Shown piece by piece: positions 27,684 to 35,364 of a stretch of 35,364 bases of DNA. The notes under the pieces are model-generated. The model saw only the letters and a program-made list of their open reading frames with translations. It had not been told where the DNA came from and searched no databases. The DNA is from an uncultured Acidiferrobacteraceae bacterium. GTDB taxonomy: Bacteria > Pseudomonadota > Gammaproteobacteria > Acidiferrobacterales > SZUA-150. Within the stretch, counting starts at the first letter, position 1; every line of letters begins with the position of its first letter. The stretch spans positions 1 through 35,364 of the forward strand of contig CAJVXY010000029.1 of assembly GCA_913009895.1 (NCBI GenBank), in the 5' to 3' direction. The translations under genes and the position numbers were made by a program.

Positions 27684-28637
27684 TTAATCCTTTTCTTGTG
27701 AGGCAGCCAGAATTTCTTCCGGGCTTGCAGTTTCAGAACCCAGTTTGCCAACTACTATTCCTGCAGCAATGTTAGCCAGGTAAAGTGCGTCCTCTGTGCT
27801 TGCCCCGGCAGCAAACGCCAGGCCAATACTGGCAATGACCGTGTCCCCGGCACCAGTGACATCAAAAACTTCCAATGCCTGTGCTGGCATATGGGTACAT
27901 TCGCCGCTTGCCTCGATCAGGGTCATTCCTTCCTCGCTGCGGGTAATCAGAAGCGATTCAAGCTCCAGTTCTTCAATTAATTCCAGTGCCCGTTGCTCCA
28001 GATCAGTATCATCAACGAATGGTCCTGTTACCTGCTCAAACTCTTTTCTGTTTGGCGTGATAAGTGTTGCCCCTTTGTAACCATGGTAATCATCGCCTTT
28101 GGGATCAACCAATACCGGAATTTTATTTTTTTTGGCGAGGTGAATAATTTCCCGAATATGCCCGAGACCACCCTTTGCGTAGTCAGATATAACTATTAAA
28201 TCATGCTGTAAAATTATTTTACCGAATATCTGGAGAAGCTGTATTCTGGCATCCTTGCTTACCGGTGAATCAAAATCTACTCGTAATAATTGTTGATTCT
28301 GGGAGACAACGCGTAACTTGACTGTGGTGTTTACCATCTTGTCACGGCAAAAATTTATATCAATACCTGCTTTTGTGCTGAGTGTTTCCAGCATATCGGC
28401 ACCTGGATCATCACCTGTTATCGCAAGCAGGCTGCACTTTCCCCCAAGGGCAGTAACATTCCTGGCAACATTGGCCGCCCCACCCAAGCGTTCTTCTTCC
28501 CGGGCGACAGAGACCACTGGTACAGGTGCCTCGGGAGAAATACGATCCACGCCGCCATACCAGTAACGATCCAGCATAACATCGCCTACCACCAGGATAC
28601 GGGCATTTGAAACTTTTTTGAATAAATCAGCTAACAA
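27684..28637 (-). CDS. hldA: D-glycero-beta-D-manno-heptose-7-phosphate kinase (kinase domain only)
   Basis: PfkB-family kinase that makes heptose 1,7-bisphosphate for the LPS core. The 317 residues match the first domain of E. coli Hld[27 protein letters not shown] (17-42), [16 protein letters not shown] (51-66), [18 protein letters not shown], and the catalytic DVTGAGDTV with Asp265. The protein stops here; the second, adenylyltransferase domain of HldE is missing and no such gene is in the window. The start is TTG at 28637, supported by GAGGA 6 bases upstream and no better in-frame codon. Confidence 0.94.
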   Translation of the reverse strand: MLADLFKKVSNARILVVGDVMLDRYWYGGVDRISPEAPVPVVSVAREEERLGGAANVARNVTALGGKCSLLAITGDDPGADMLETLSTKAGIDINFCRDKMVNTTVKLRVVSQNQQLLRVDFDSPVSKDARIQLLQIFGKIILQHDLIVISDYAKGGLGHIREIIHLAKKNKIPVLVDPKGDDYHGYKGATLITPNRKEFEQVTGPFVDDTDLEQRALELIEELELESLLITRSEEGMTLIEASGECTHMPAQALEVFDVTGAGDTVIASIGLAFAAGASTEDALYLANIAAGIVVGKLGSETASPEEILAASQEKD

Positions 28638-28738
28638 ATCTTTTCCTCTGCTAACGGGCTAAATCACATTTTTAACGTGAATGTTACCAGTCAAATTGTG
28701 AAAAATACCAAAATTACAGGCGACCTGAGTATCACGAT

Positions 28739-28771
28739 GAAGCCCCCTGCGAAACCCCCAGCGAAGCCCGG
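28739..28771. repeat. Short 12-base tandem repeat, C-rich
   Basis: On the plus strand the units are GAAGCCCCCTGC (28739-28750), GAAACCCCCAGC (28751-28762) and a partial GAAGCCCGG (28763-28771). It is strikingly C-rich beside AT-rich surroundings and lies in the gap upstream of hldA. Its function is unknown. Confidence 0.6.
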
Positions 28772-28832
28772 ATTGACTCTAAAGTGCTGATTATCAGTGC
28801 TTTTAGGATTAATGTCGATAGAATAATCATAG

Positions 28833-28873
28833 ATAAAAAAATGGCTCCCCTGTAAAAAATGCAGGGAAGCCAC
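28833..28873 (-). terminator. Rho-independent terminator of comEA
   Basis: GGCTCCCCTG at 28843-28852 and CAGGGAAGCC at 28862-28871 form a 10-base stem with one mismatch and a 9-base loop. Read on the minus strand the stem is followed at once by seven T (plus-strand A-run 28835-28841). It separates the comEA transcript from the polysaccharide genes. Confidence 0.85.
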
Positions 28874-28933
28874 CGGGTAAGCGCAAACAACTGTTTTAAA
28901 GATTTACGATCTTAAAGACCTGCTTGTTAAAGC

Positions 28934-29224
28934 TTACTTGCCTGCTTTACCAACAAGAATATAGTCCTTGTTTTTGGCAACTGTTTTAGTGCCAATCCCT
29001 TTGACTTTGCTTAGATCTTTTGCAGTTTTGAAATTACCGTTTTTCTTCCGGTAAGCCACAATAGCTTCGGCCTTTTTAAGACCCACACCATTGAGATTCT
29101 TTGCCAATGATGCAGCATTTGCGGTGTTGATATTAACGGCTTCGGCCGCGATTGCGCTAAAACTGGCGCCGGCAGCGAATATAGAAACGATCAGTGAGAA
29201 AAATATTATGCGAAGAAACTTCAT
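28934..29224 (-). CDS. comEA: ComEA-like helix-hairpin-helix protein
   Basis: Small exported DNA-binding protein of 96 residues. The signal peptide is MKFLRIIFFSLIVSIFAAG to about residue 27 (AIAAEA). A tandem helix-hairpin-helix domain follows: VNINTANAASLAKNLNGVGLKKAEAIVAYRK and AKDLSKVKGIGTKTVAKN, with two G(V/I)G turns that contact the DNA backbone. Proteobacterial ComEA proteins work in the periplasm in uptake of transforming DNA, pulling DNA through the outer membrane. No other competence gene is near. It has its own strong terminator and lies 92 bases downstream of pyrF. Confidence 0.92.
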   Translation of the reverse strand: MKFLRIIFFSLIVSIFAAGASFSAIAAEAVNINTANAASLAKNLNGVGLKKAEAIVAYRKKNGNFKTAKDLSKVKGIGTKTVAKNKDYILVGKAGK

Positions 29225-29316
29225 AATTAACCCTCCATGGTTAAACTAGCTTGGTTAGTTCTGCTTGCGTCTACCCTGACTAAAGCAGGGACATAATATG
29301 CGATTGATATTTTCTG

Positions 29317-30015
29317 TCAAGCTTTTTTAATCGATTCGTGGATATTTAGTAATGCTTGTGCAGGATCATCCGCATCAGTAACTGGCCTGCCAATGACAAG
29401 ATAGTTGGCACCAGACGTTATGGCTGCAACTGGTGAAACAACTCTTTTCTGATCGTTTGGCTTGCTGCCATCAGGGCGAATTCCGGGTGTTACCAGGATA
29501 AAATCATCACCAAGCTTCTTCCTGAGCTTGCCTGCTTCAAGCGCCGAACAAACAATGCCATCACAACCGGCTTGTTGGGCATTTTGTGCATATTGGATAA
29601 CACATTCTTCCATGCTCATCGTGATACCCGCTGCCGACAAATTTTTTTGGTTGTGGCTCGTTAAAATCGTAACCGCGACGAGCAATGGCCGGTGGCTGGT
29701 TTTCGTTATGGCCTCCCTGGCCGCAGACATCATTTCCAGCCCGCCTAAGGCATGGACATTAATCATCCAGACACCCATATCGGCAGCAACAGTGCACGCC
29801 CTGGCAACGGTAGTGGGAATATCATGGAACTTGAGATCGAGAAATATTTCAAAGCCCCGCTTTTGTAAAACCTCCAGAATCGCCGGTCCTTCTGCAGTAA
29901 ACAATTCCAGGCCTATTTTTAATCGGCATAATTTTGGGTCAAACATTGCTGCCAGCTTTACTGCGTCTGACTGATTACTTTTATCTATGGCAATAATTAT
30001 ATTTGGTGACGACAT
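29317..30015 (-). CDS. pyrF: Orotidine 5'-phosphate decarboxylase
   Basis: Last step of UMP synthesis. From the ATG at 30015 the protein has 232 residues: IIIAIDKSN at the start, then RLKIGLELFT, the catalytic DLKFHDIPTT with D60, K62 and D65, INVHALGG, GIVCSALEAGKL, and VTPGIRP near the end. I chose 30015 because GGGGA lies 6 bases upstream. ATG 30021 overlaps the lapB stop as ATGA but puts that site directly against the start, and the longer open frame to 30111 only runs through lapB. It is coupled to lapB, as in E. coli (lapAB-pyrF). Confidence 0.96.
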   Translation of the reverse strand: MSSPNIIIAIDKSNQSDAVKLAAMFDPKLCRLKIGLELFTAEGPAILEVLQKRGFEIFLDLKFHDIPTTVARACTVAADMGVWMINVHALGGLEMMSAAREAITKTSHRPLLVAVTILTSHNQKNLSAAGITMSMEECVIQYAQNAQQAGCDGIVCSALEAGKLRKKLGDDFILVTPGIRPDGSKPNDQKRVVSPVAAITSGANYLVIGRPVTDADDPAQALLNIHESIKKA

Positions 30016-30017
30016 AC

Positions 30018-31187
30018 TCATTCCCCGGAAAGTGGACGAATCGTATTCCACTTGTGACAACCAGGACACAACCAATGCATTACTTTTCCCCTGAATCCAC
30101 AGTTTTTGCACACATAACCTTCATGTTCTTTTTTTAATTCTCCAATCATACCGCGCAGTAATACCAGGTCATTGTCCACGTCTGCGCCCTGTTTCTCCAG
30201 TCTCAAATCAAGCAGCCGGTAAAGACCATGGACAGTCGGCTTTTTTCTCAACCATTCGATGACAAAATTTTCAGCTGCAGCATGGCCTTGCTCTTTGCTG
30301 ATGATACTGCTCATAACCTGCATAATGCTGATGGTTTTGTGTTTATCCAATGCTGTTTGAAAAAATTTAACCAGTCCCTCTTTGTCATTAAGCGCCATAA
30401 AGCTGTCACGTACTTTTTCAGCCACTTCTCCCAAAAACATAGCATCCTGCTCGCCAATCTGGCTCCATACTTTGATGGCTTCCCTGTGATTTGACAGTTC
30501 GGCCTCAATATTTCCAATAATCAGGCTTGCCCGCACACAACCCGGTTCTGTGCTCAATGCCTGCCTGGCAAGTTTACTTGCGGCTGTAAAATCACTTGCT
30601 GTTATGGCTGCGTCTGCTAACTCGCAATGATATTGAGCAATAATATCGTTCATGGGTGTACGGTCAATGACTGACAACTTATTGGCAATTTCTATTGCCT
30701 TCTTCCACTCTTTTTCGTATTCGTATATTTGTAATAACGAACGCAAGACTTCCCTGCCTTGCTTGCGATCTTCCGTCAGTTCCTGGAACAGGTTTTCCGC
30801 GCGATCATACAAGCCAGCTTTCAGGTAGTCTCTACCCAGCTCCATTAGGGCCAGCGAGCGTTGCTCATTGCTCAACGCTGGTCGCGCCATCAGGTTTTGA
30901 TGAATTCTAATGGCTCTTTCCACCTCACCTCTTCTTCTGAACAGATTTCCCAGCGCCAGATGGGTTTCGATTGTTTCAGAATTCACTTCGAGTACCTGAA
31001 CAAACACTTCTATGGCTTTGTCTGGTTCTTCATTGAGCAGGTAATTCAGGCCCTTGAAATAGGCTGATGGCAGGTCAAAATCTGTATTTTTGAATTTTCT
31101 GGAATAGCCAAACCAGGCAATCAGCCAGCCACTGGCAACTGCTGAAGCCAGCACAAGCCAATAGAATCCAGCACCGGCACTATCCAT
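30018..31187 (-). CDS. lapB: LPS assembly protein LapB (YciM)
   Basis: Inner-membrane TPR protein that in E. coli brings LpxC to the FtsH protease and so limits LPS synthesis. The 389 residues show one N-terminal membrane anchor (FYWLVLASAVASGWLIAWFGY, about 8-28), then a run of TPR repeats (YFKGLNYLLNEEPDKAIEVFVQVLE and following). At the C-terminus is a rubredoxin-like metal site with two Cys pairs, CKNC and CPGC, separated by GFRGKVMHWL. Both anchor and metal site are needed in E. coli. It starts 1 base after lapA stops and its end overlaps the pyrF start region. Confidence 0.96.
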   Translation of the reverse strand: MDSAGAGFYWLVLASAVASGWLIAWFGYSRKFKNTDFDLPSAYFKGLNYLLNEEPDKAIEVFVQVLEVNSETIETHLALGNLFRRRGEVERAIRIHQNLMARPALSNEQRSLALMELGRDYLKAGLYDRAENLFQELTEDRKQGREVLRSLLQIYEYEKEWKKAIEIANKLSVIDRTPMNDIIAQYHCELADAAITASDFTAASKLARQALSTEPGCVRASLIIGNIEAELSNHREAIKVWSQIGEQDAMFLGEVAEKVRDSFMALNDKEGLVKFFQTALDKHKTISIMQVMSSIISKEQGHAAAENFVIEWLRKKPTVHGLYRLLDLRLEKQGADVDNDLVLLRGMIGELKKEHEGYVCKNCGFRGKVMHWLCPGCHKWNTIRPLSGE

Positions 31188-31188
31188 G

Positions 31189-31485
31189 CTAGACGGCGTC
31201 TTTAAGTGGAAGTGATCTCAGATTTGATACTTCCTGCTCTGCTTGCTTTGCTTCTTTTCTCGCTGCTGTGGCAACACCCTGCAATCTCATGATAGTTTTC
31301 AGGCTAACAAGATAACCAACAATTATTCCCAGCACCAGGACCGCCAAAAGGAGAACAGAGAGCGGTAACGTCCAGTCAATACCAAAGTAGTAAGACAAGG
31401 TGACAACGTGGCTGTTTTTTACTGCAAATGTAATTGCTAAAAATATAACGGGGATTGAGAAAATAATATAAAAAATAGGTCGCAT
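31189..31485 (-). CDS. lapA: Lipopolysaccharide assembly protein LapA (YciS)
   Basis: Small inner-membrane partner of LapB, 98 residues. Two membrane segments are seen (about 3-23, IFYIIFSIPVIFLAITFAV, and 38-62, TLPLSVLLLAVLVLGIIVGYLVSL). Between them lies the family NSHVVTLSYYFG stretch, and a coiled charged tail follows (ATAARKEAKQAEQEVSNLRSLPL). The ATG at 31485 has no clear Shine-Dalgarno. It heads the lapA-lapB-pyrF run, behind the ihfB terminator and a candidate promoter. Confidence 0.93.
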   Translation of the reverse strand: MRPIFYIIFSIPVIFLAITFAVKNSHVVTLSYYFGIDWTLPLSVLLLAVLVLGIIVGYLVSLKTIMRLQGVATAARKEAKQAEQEVSNLRSLPLKDAV

Positions 31486-31548
31486 TGGTTTTAAACCTTG
31501 TTAATTAATAATACAGGAATCCAGATACACGGCTTATCCGACTATTGC

Positions 31549-31589
31549 ATTTTACACTGTTTAAATGTATTTTTTCAGTGTGTTTAAAT
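31549..31589 (-). promoter_or_regulatory. Candidate lapAB promoter with operator-like repeats
   Basis: On the minus strand CTGAAA (31573-31578) and TAAAAT (31549-31554) could be -35 and -10 with an 18-base spacer. The same stretch holds an inverted repeat, ACACTG 31554-31559 and CAGTGT 31576-31581, and an 8-base direct repeat GTTTAAAT at 31559-31566 and 31582-31589. The overlap suggests a regulator site; no regulator is known from the sequence. Confidence 0.4.
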
Positions 31590-31600
31590 AAAAAAACATA

Positions 31601-31631
31601 AAAAAAGGCACCTCTCAGGATGCCGTTTTTT
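31601..31631. terminator. Terminator of ihfB (bidirectional shape)
   Basis: GGCACCTCTCAGGATGCC at 31607-31624 folds into a short GC stem including a G-T pair. It is flanked by an A-run before and a T-run after, so on the minus strand it reads hairpin then seven T. This fits the end of the rpsA-ihfB transcript. Confidence 0.75.
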
Positions 31632-31652
31632 ATTTGGATTAGGTTAATTTAT

Positions 31653-31934
31653 TCAAAGATTGTTCACTCGCTCTCGAAGCTCTTTGCCTGGCTTGAAATG
31701 CGGGACATGTTTATCTGGTACCTCTACAGCCGCCCCGGTTTTAGGGTTTCTGCCCATTCTTGGAGGCCGGTAGTGCAATGAAAAACTACCAAAACCACGA
31801 ACTTCAATACGGTCACCGCCTGCTAATGCAGATGACATTTGCTCCAGCAATTCCTTTACTGCCAGCTCAACATCCCTGTCATCAAGTTGAGGCTGGCTTG
31901 CCGATAGCGCTTCAATTAGTTCTGACTTTGTCAT
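31653..31934 (-). CDS. ihfB: Integration host factor subunit beta
   Basis: DNA-bending HU-family protein that pairs with IhfA. From the ATG at 31934 it has 93 residues, close to the 94 of E. coli, and starts MTKSELIE like that protein; an ATG two codons earlier (31940) is also possible, but GGGA is better spaced for 31934. The conserved DNA-binding arm is seen: [25 protein letters not shown], then [14 protein letters not shown]. It is 45 bases downstream of rpsA, the standard gammaproteobacterial order. Confidence 0.97.
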   Translation of the reverse strand: MTKSELIEALSASQPQLDDRDVELAVKELLEQMSSALAGGDRIEVRGFGSFSLHYRPPRMGRNPKTGAAVEVPDKHVPHFKPGKELRERVNNL

Positions 31935-31979
31935 TGCCATGTCCCGATCTAATGTCCCATAGTTACTTCTAGCCTGGTT

Positions 31980-33662
31980 TTAGCTTTCTTCGTCGTCTTG
32001 ACTATCAAGCTGCTCCTTGAGTTTATCACCCAGGGATACGCCTGGTGTAGCTTTTCTGGCGTATTCCTGCACTGCTTCATTTTCATCTGCCATATCCTTG
32101 GCCTTGACAGACAGGGATATTTTCCTGTTTTTGCGGTCAATAGTGGTGATTTTAGCTTCTATTGTCTCGCCTTCATTAAGGACTGTGCGCGCATCCTCAA
32201 CCCTGTCTCTGGATAACTCTGACGCCCTCAGGTAGCCATCAATATCATCGGCCAACTTAACCACAGCACCCTTTGGCTCAACACTGGTAATAGTTCCGGT
32301 AACAACAGAACCTTTCCCATGTTCAGAAACATAGCTCGTGAATGGGTCACCTGCAAGTTGTTTTATCCCTAAAGATATACGTTCACGCTCTGCATCAACA
32401 GCTAAAACGGTCGCTTCGACCTCGTCACCTTTCTTGAAATCGTGGACAGCTTCTTCGCCTTCACGTGCCCAGCTGAGATCACTTAAATGAATCAGGCCGT
32501 CAATACCGCCGTCGAGACCGACGAAAATACCGAAATCAGTAATAGACTTAATGGCGCCATGAACCGTGTCATTCTTGTTATGGGTGGCGGCAAACTCTTC
32601 CCATGGGTTGGGTTTACATTGTTTCATACCTAATGATATGCGACGGCGCTCAGTATCTATGTCGAGTATCATGACCTCAACTTCATCCCCCAACTGTACG
32701 ACTTTTGAGGGGTGAATATTCTTGTTAGTCCAGTCCATTTCAGATACGTGAACCAAACCCTCAATGCCTTCTTCAATTTCAACAAAAGAACCATAGTCCG
32801 TGATGTTGGTTATTTTACCAAATAGCCTGGAATTTTCAGGATATCGGCGGGCAATATCTTCCCAGGGATCAGCACCAAGCTGTTTCAGGCCAAGGGAGAC
32901 ACGATTACGCTCACGATCATAACGCAGGACTTTTGCCTCGATCTCGTCACCAATATTTAGCAATTCTGAAGGATGTTTAACACGTTTCCAGGCCATATCG
33001 GTGATATGCAATAACCCGTCGAGACCACCAAGATCTACAAAAGCACCGTAATCTGTCAGATTTTTAATGACACCCTTGATGACTTTGCCTTCTTCCAGGT
33101 TTGCCAGCAGCTCTTCCCGCTCGACAGTCATTTCGGTTTCAACCACGGCTCGGCGGGAAACAACGACATTATTGCGCTTTTTATCAATTTTGATGACCTT
33201 GAATTCCAGCTCCTTGCCTTCAAGATAACTGGGGTCACGGATGGGTCGTACATCAACCAGTGAACCGGGTAAGAATGCCCGTACCGACTCGATGGCAACC
33301 GTAAAACCACCCTTGACCTTGCCGGTCATAACGCCTGTGACAATACGATCTTCCTCGTGGGCTTTTTCAAGCTCATCCCAGGACTTGGCACGCATGGCTT
33401 TTTCGCGTGAGAGTCGCGTGGAGCCCATACCGTCTTCTAATTGTTCAATCACAACCTCGACTTGATCACCGACTATTACGGTCATCTCACCCAGATCATT
33501 TTTAAATTCTATTGCAGGTATCATGCCTTCTGATTTAAGGCCTGCATTAACGACTATATAATCGTCGCTTACCTGTACGACTTCGCCCATGATCAATTGA
33601 CCAGGCTGCATTTTTAGATTGCTCAGACTCTGCTCGAACAATTCAGCAAAACTTTCGCTCAT
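31980..33662 (-). CDS. rpsA: 30S ribosomal protein S1
   Basis: Ribosomal mRNA-binding protein needed for starting translation on structured or SD-poor messages. The 560 residues (557 in E. coli) contain six S1 RNA-binding repeats at roughly 21-87, 105-170, 191-259, 276-346, 363-433 and 450-517. Repeats 3-6 show the typical sequence: [65 protein letters not shown], and [23 protein letters not shown] short acidic tail ends the protein. The ATG at 33662 has no Shine-Dalgarno in front (AATAGAAAATATATT), as expected for the autoregulated S1 gene. Confidence 0.98.
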   Translation of the reverse strand: MSESFAELFEQSLSNLKMQPGQLIMGEVVQVSDDYIVVNAGLKSEGMIPAIEFKNDLGEMTVIVGDQVEVVIEQLEDGMGSTRLSREKAMRAKSWDELEKAHEEDRIVTGVMTGKVKGGFTVAIESVRAFLPGSLVDVRPIRDPSYLEGKELEFKVIKIDKKRNNVVVSRRAVVETEMTVEREELLANLEEGKVIKGVIKNLTDYGAFVDLGGLDGLLHITDMAWKRVKHPSELLNIGDEIEAKVLRYDRERNRVSLGLKQLGADPWEDIARRYPENSRLFGKITNITDYGSFVEIEEGIEGLVHVSEMDWTNKNIHPSKVVQLGDEVEVMILDIDTERRRISLGMKQCKPNPWEEFAATHNKNDTVHGAIKSITDFGIFVGLDGGIDGLIHLSDLSWAREGEEAVHDFKKGDEVEATVLAVDAERERISLGIKQLAGDPFTSYVSEHGKGSVVTGTITSVEPKGAVVKLADDIDGYLRASELSRDRVEDARTVLNEGETIEAKITTIDRKNRKISLSVKAKDMADENEAVQEYARKATPGVSLGDKLKEQLDSQDDEES

Positions 33663-33856
33663 AATATATTTTCTATTGGGAAAAACAGGGCCGAATGGCC
33701 TGCGCTCCGAATGGTTTGTACCTAATCCAGTCGTTTTGAATCAGGGATGGTTAAATTTAGGAGTAAAACACTCCGCCCTTATTGCTCCGTTCTTACCTTA
33801 AAAACACTAACAACTTCTAATCAGCCTTACTTAGCATACTTTTAAACAAAAACTAG
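33663..33856 (-). promoter_or_regulatory. rpsA leader, probable S1 autoregulatory region
   Basis: The 194-base gap between cmk and rpsA can form at least two short hairpins in the minus-strand RNA: GGAGT/ACTCC around a 5-base loop (33760-33774) and GGCC/GGCC around a 4-base loop (33689-33700). It also has several GGA triplets and no Shine-Dalgarno before the ATG. In E. coli the rpsA leader works through hairpins with exposed GGA and is repressed by free S1; equivalence here is inferred from position and form. Confidence 0.5.
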
Positions 33857-34552
33857 TCATTTGATACTGCCAGTTTTTGAGTCCAGGAGATCAAGCACTT
33901 TTTGTACCACCTCCTGGGCATCCAGTCCGGAACTATCCAGAATATGCGCATCGACAGCGGGTTTGAGCGGGGCTACCGTTCGCGCCTGGTCTCTGGCATC
34001 ACGCACCTGAATCTCTTCCAGAAGGCGCGCAAGATTAACATCGAAGCCCTTTTCCTTCAACTGCTTATAGCGTCTTTGGGCCCTTATTTCCGGATTTGCT
34101 GTAAGGTAAATTTTGAGCCTGGCAGCCGGAAATACATTGGTGCCCATATCCCTGCCATCCGCGACCAGACCAGGTAATCGGGCAAATGCTTGTTGTTTGA
34201 GCAGTAGTGCCGCTCTTACCTGGGGCATCACCGCGACCTGGGATGCCAACTCGGCAATTTCCTCTGTGCGCAGGGCATCACCAATCTCTTTCCCCGCCAG
34301 TGATACTGAAGGCGGGGCGTTTTTTTGGGGAATAAATTTAATATCCAGATCTTTGGCGACCTGCGCAACCTGGGTTTCATCAGTCATATCAATACCCTGG
34401 GCCTGGCTGGCAAATGCAGTTATTCGATATAACGCGCCACTATCGAGAAAATGCCAGCCCAGTTTCTGGGCCAGCATCTGGCCCACCGTACCTTTACCTG
34501 AACCACTGGGCCCATCGACGGTTATCACGGGAACCTGTTTTTTTTCTGTCAT
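33857..34552 (-). CDS. cmk: Cytidylate kinase
   Basis: Phosphorylates CMP and dCMP. The 231 residues have P-loop GPSGSGKGT (14-22), LDSGALYRITAFASQ (about 36-50), VSLAGKEIGDALRTEEI, VADGRDMGTNVFPAA (about 130-144) and RAQRRYKQLKEKG, then the RDARDQART motif near 185. It lies between aroA and rpsA, the standard order. It starts 14 bases after the aroA stop. Confidence 0.97.
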   Translation of the reverse strand: MTEKKQVPVITVDGPSGSGKGTVGQMLAQKLGWHFLDSGALYRITAFASQAQGIDMTDETQVAQVAKDLDIKFIPQKNAPPSVSLAGKEIGDALRTEEIAELASQVAVMPQVRAALLLKQQAFARLPGLVADGRDMGTNVFPAARLKIYLTANPEIRAQRRYKQLKEKGFDVNLARLLEEIQVRDARDQARTVAPLKPAVDAHILDSSGLDAQEVVQKVLDLLDSKTGSIK

Positions 34553-34566
34553 CGAATCCTGAGTTG

Positions 34567-35364
34567 TTATGAATGCTGGCTTTGGATATTCAGCCCACTG
34601 CTACTGGCCAGGGCTACAAAATCCGGGAACGAAGTGGCAACATTGGCACAATTCTCGATCTCTATCTGGTCATTGGCCCGCAGACCAGCAATGGCAAACG
34701 CCATGGCAATACGGTGATCGCCGACACTGTCGACCCTGCCACCACCGTAGGAACCGCCCCTGATAATAATGCCGTCGGGTTTTTCCTGGACATCAACACC
34801 AAGGGTTTTGAGTCCCGCTGCCATTGCCGCAATGCGATCACTCTCTTTTACCCGCAGTTCTTTTGCCCCGGACAAACTTGTAACACCTTCCGCACAGGCA
34901 GCGGCCACGAAAATGACCGGAAACTCATCGATGGCCAAAGGCACCTGATCTTCGGGTATCTCTATTCCCTTTAATTTCGCTGACCGGACATGGATATCAG
35001 CAACAGGCTCGCCGCCTATTACACGCTTGTTTTTTAGCTGAATATCAGCACCCATCAATAAAAGTATATTGATAATGCCTGTTCTTGTCGGGTTGATGCC
35101 CACATGTTCGAGTACGATTTCAGAATCTTTGGCAATACTGGCCGCTACCACAAAAAATGCGGCTGAAGAAATATCTGCTGGCACATCAATATTACATGCG
35201 GTCAGTTTACCGCCGCCTGTTAGTGAGACTTGTGGGAAATCAGATTCCACCCCATAACCAAAACCCCTCAACATGCGTTCAGTGTGATCCCGTGTTGGTG
35301 CCGGTTCAGTAACGCTTGTTTTACCCTGGGCATATAATCCCGCCAGTAATAAAGCCGATTTAAC
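34567..35364 (-). CDS. aroA: 3-phosphoshikimate 1-carboxyvinyltransferase (5' end off window)
   Basis: EPSP synthase of the shikimate pathway. The frame is open from the right edge for 265 codons to the stop at 34567, so roughly the N-terminal 40% is missing; the ATG at 35274 is internal. Sequence from the edge: VKSALLLAGLYAQGKTSVTE, SRDH-type segment TRDHTERML, then PADISSAAFFVVAA, LAIDEFPVIFVAAACAEG with the catalytic Asp-Glu region, ELRVKESDRIAAMAAGL, and GDHRIAMAFAIAGL near the end. All are family hallmarks. Confidence 0.97.
   Translation of the reverse strand, partial: VKSALLLAGLYAQGKTSVTEPAPTRDHTERMLRGFGYGVESDFPQVSLTGGGKLTACNIDVPADISSAAFFVVAASIAKDSEIVLEHVGINPTRTGIINILLLMGADIQLKNKRVIGGEPVADIHVRSAKLKGIEIPEDQVPLAIDEFPVIFVAAACAEGVTSLSGAKELRVKESDRIAAMAAGLKTLGVDVQEKPDGIIIRGGSYGGGRVDSVGDHRIAMAFAIAGLRANDQIEIENCANVATSFPDFVALASSSGLNIQSQHS

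Larger units (their letters stand above)
28638..28933. other. Intergenic stretch between comEA and hldA
   Basis: Going from comEA towards hldA on the minus strand it holds a strong terminator (28833-28873), then an interrupted inverted repeat around 28780-28803 (CTGAT/ATCAG), then a C-rich 12-base tandem repeat at 28739-28771. After these, TTGACT (plus-strand AGTCAA near 28689-28694) could be a -35 for the polysaccharide operon, but I see no good -10. No JUMPstart/ops-like sequence was noticed. Confidence 0.5.

Noticed and set aside
27680..27751. 24-codon N-terminal extension of hldD
   Set aside because: It overlaps the end of hldA, and the family starts at MFVVTGG, which has its own AAAGGA site.
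28691..28873. 60-codon minus-strand frame with a GFAGGFAGGF stretch
   Set aside because: Its first ten codons are the comEA terminator hairpin and the glycine repeat comes from the 12-base C-rich repeat; there is no ribosome-binding site.

Overview
The window is chromosomal DNA from a gammaproteobacterium of fairly low GC content (about 40-45% by eye; not computed). The evidence is gene order as much as gene content: lolA-ftsK divergent from trxB, mfd beside csiV, and aroA-cmk-rpsA-ihfB-lapA-lapB-pyrF on one strand. Genus cannot be read from the sequence. There are no rRNA, tRNA, CRISPR, insertion-sequence or phage features that I can recognise. Two genes run off the edges: lolA at the left (3' end missing) and aroA at the right (5' end missing).

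Layout from left to right. 1-4766: lolA and ftsK (minus), then trxB and an smr gene (plus). 4852-7437: accessory genes, namely a small glycine-rich membrane protein, a 675-base gene-poor stretch with an open frame that lacks a start codon, a Sel1-repeat protein and an orphan PhnD-type binding protein. 7456-9156: a large secreted beta-helix protein with a CFI-box C-terminus. 9204-10962: ispF-ispD-carD (minus). 11157-14702: mfd, transcribed divergently from carD. 14711-15966: def and csiV.

From 35364 down to 15982 every gene is on the minus strand. The order of reading is aroA, cmk, rpsA, ihfB, lapA, lapB, pyrF, comEA, then a surface-carbohydrate block (hldA, hldD, UDP-glucuronate 4-epimerase, manC, a WbpV-like SDR, a WbpL-like initiating transferase, a WbpM-like dehydratase, ugd, cysC, galU) and finally hpt and mtnP for purine salvage. 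The carbohydrate block supplies heptose for the LPS core, GDP-mannose, UDP-glucose, UDP-glucuronate, UDP-galacturonate and probably a 6-deoxy or 4-keto amino sugar, plus the enzyme that starts a lipid-linked repeat unit. It contains no other glycosyltransferase, flippase or polymerase. LapA/LapB, which tune LPS synthesis, lie just upstream. The position beside ihfB-rpsA resembles the O-antigen locus site of Pseudomonas.

I did not find a clear new defence or mobile system. The points most worth checking are: an APS kinase inside the polysaccharide block, an SDR with Arg in place of the catalytic Lys, two RNA-polymerase-binding CarD/RID-domain proteins encoded back to back (carD and mfd), an operator-like repeat upstream of lapAB, a probable S1 autoregulatory leader, and the unexplained open frame at 5468-5926.
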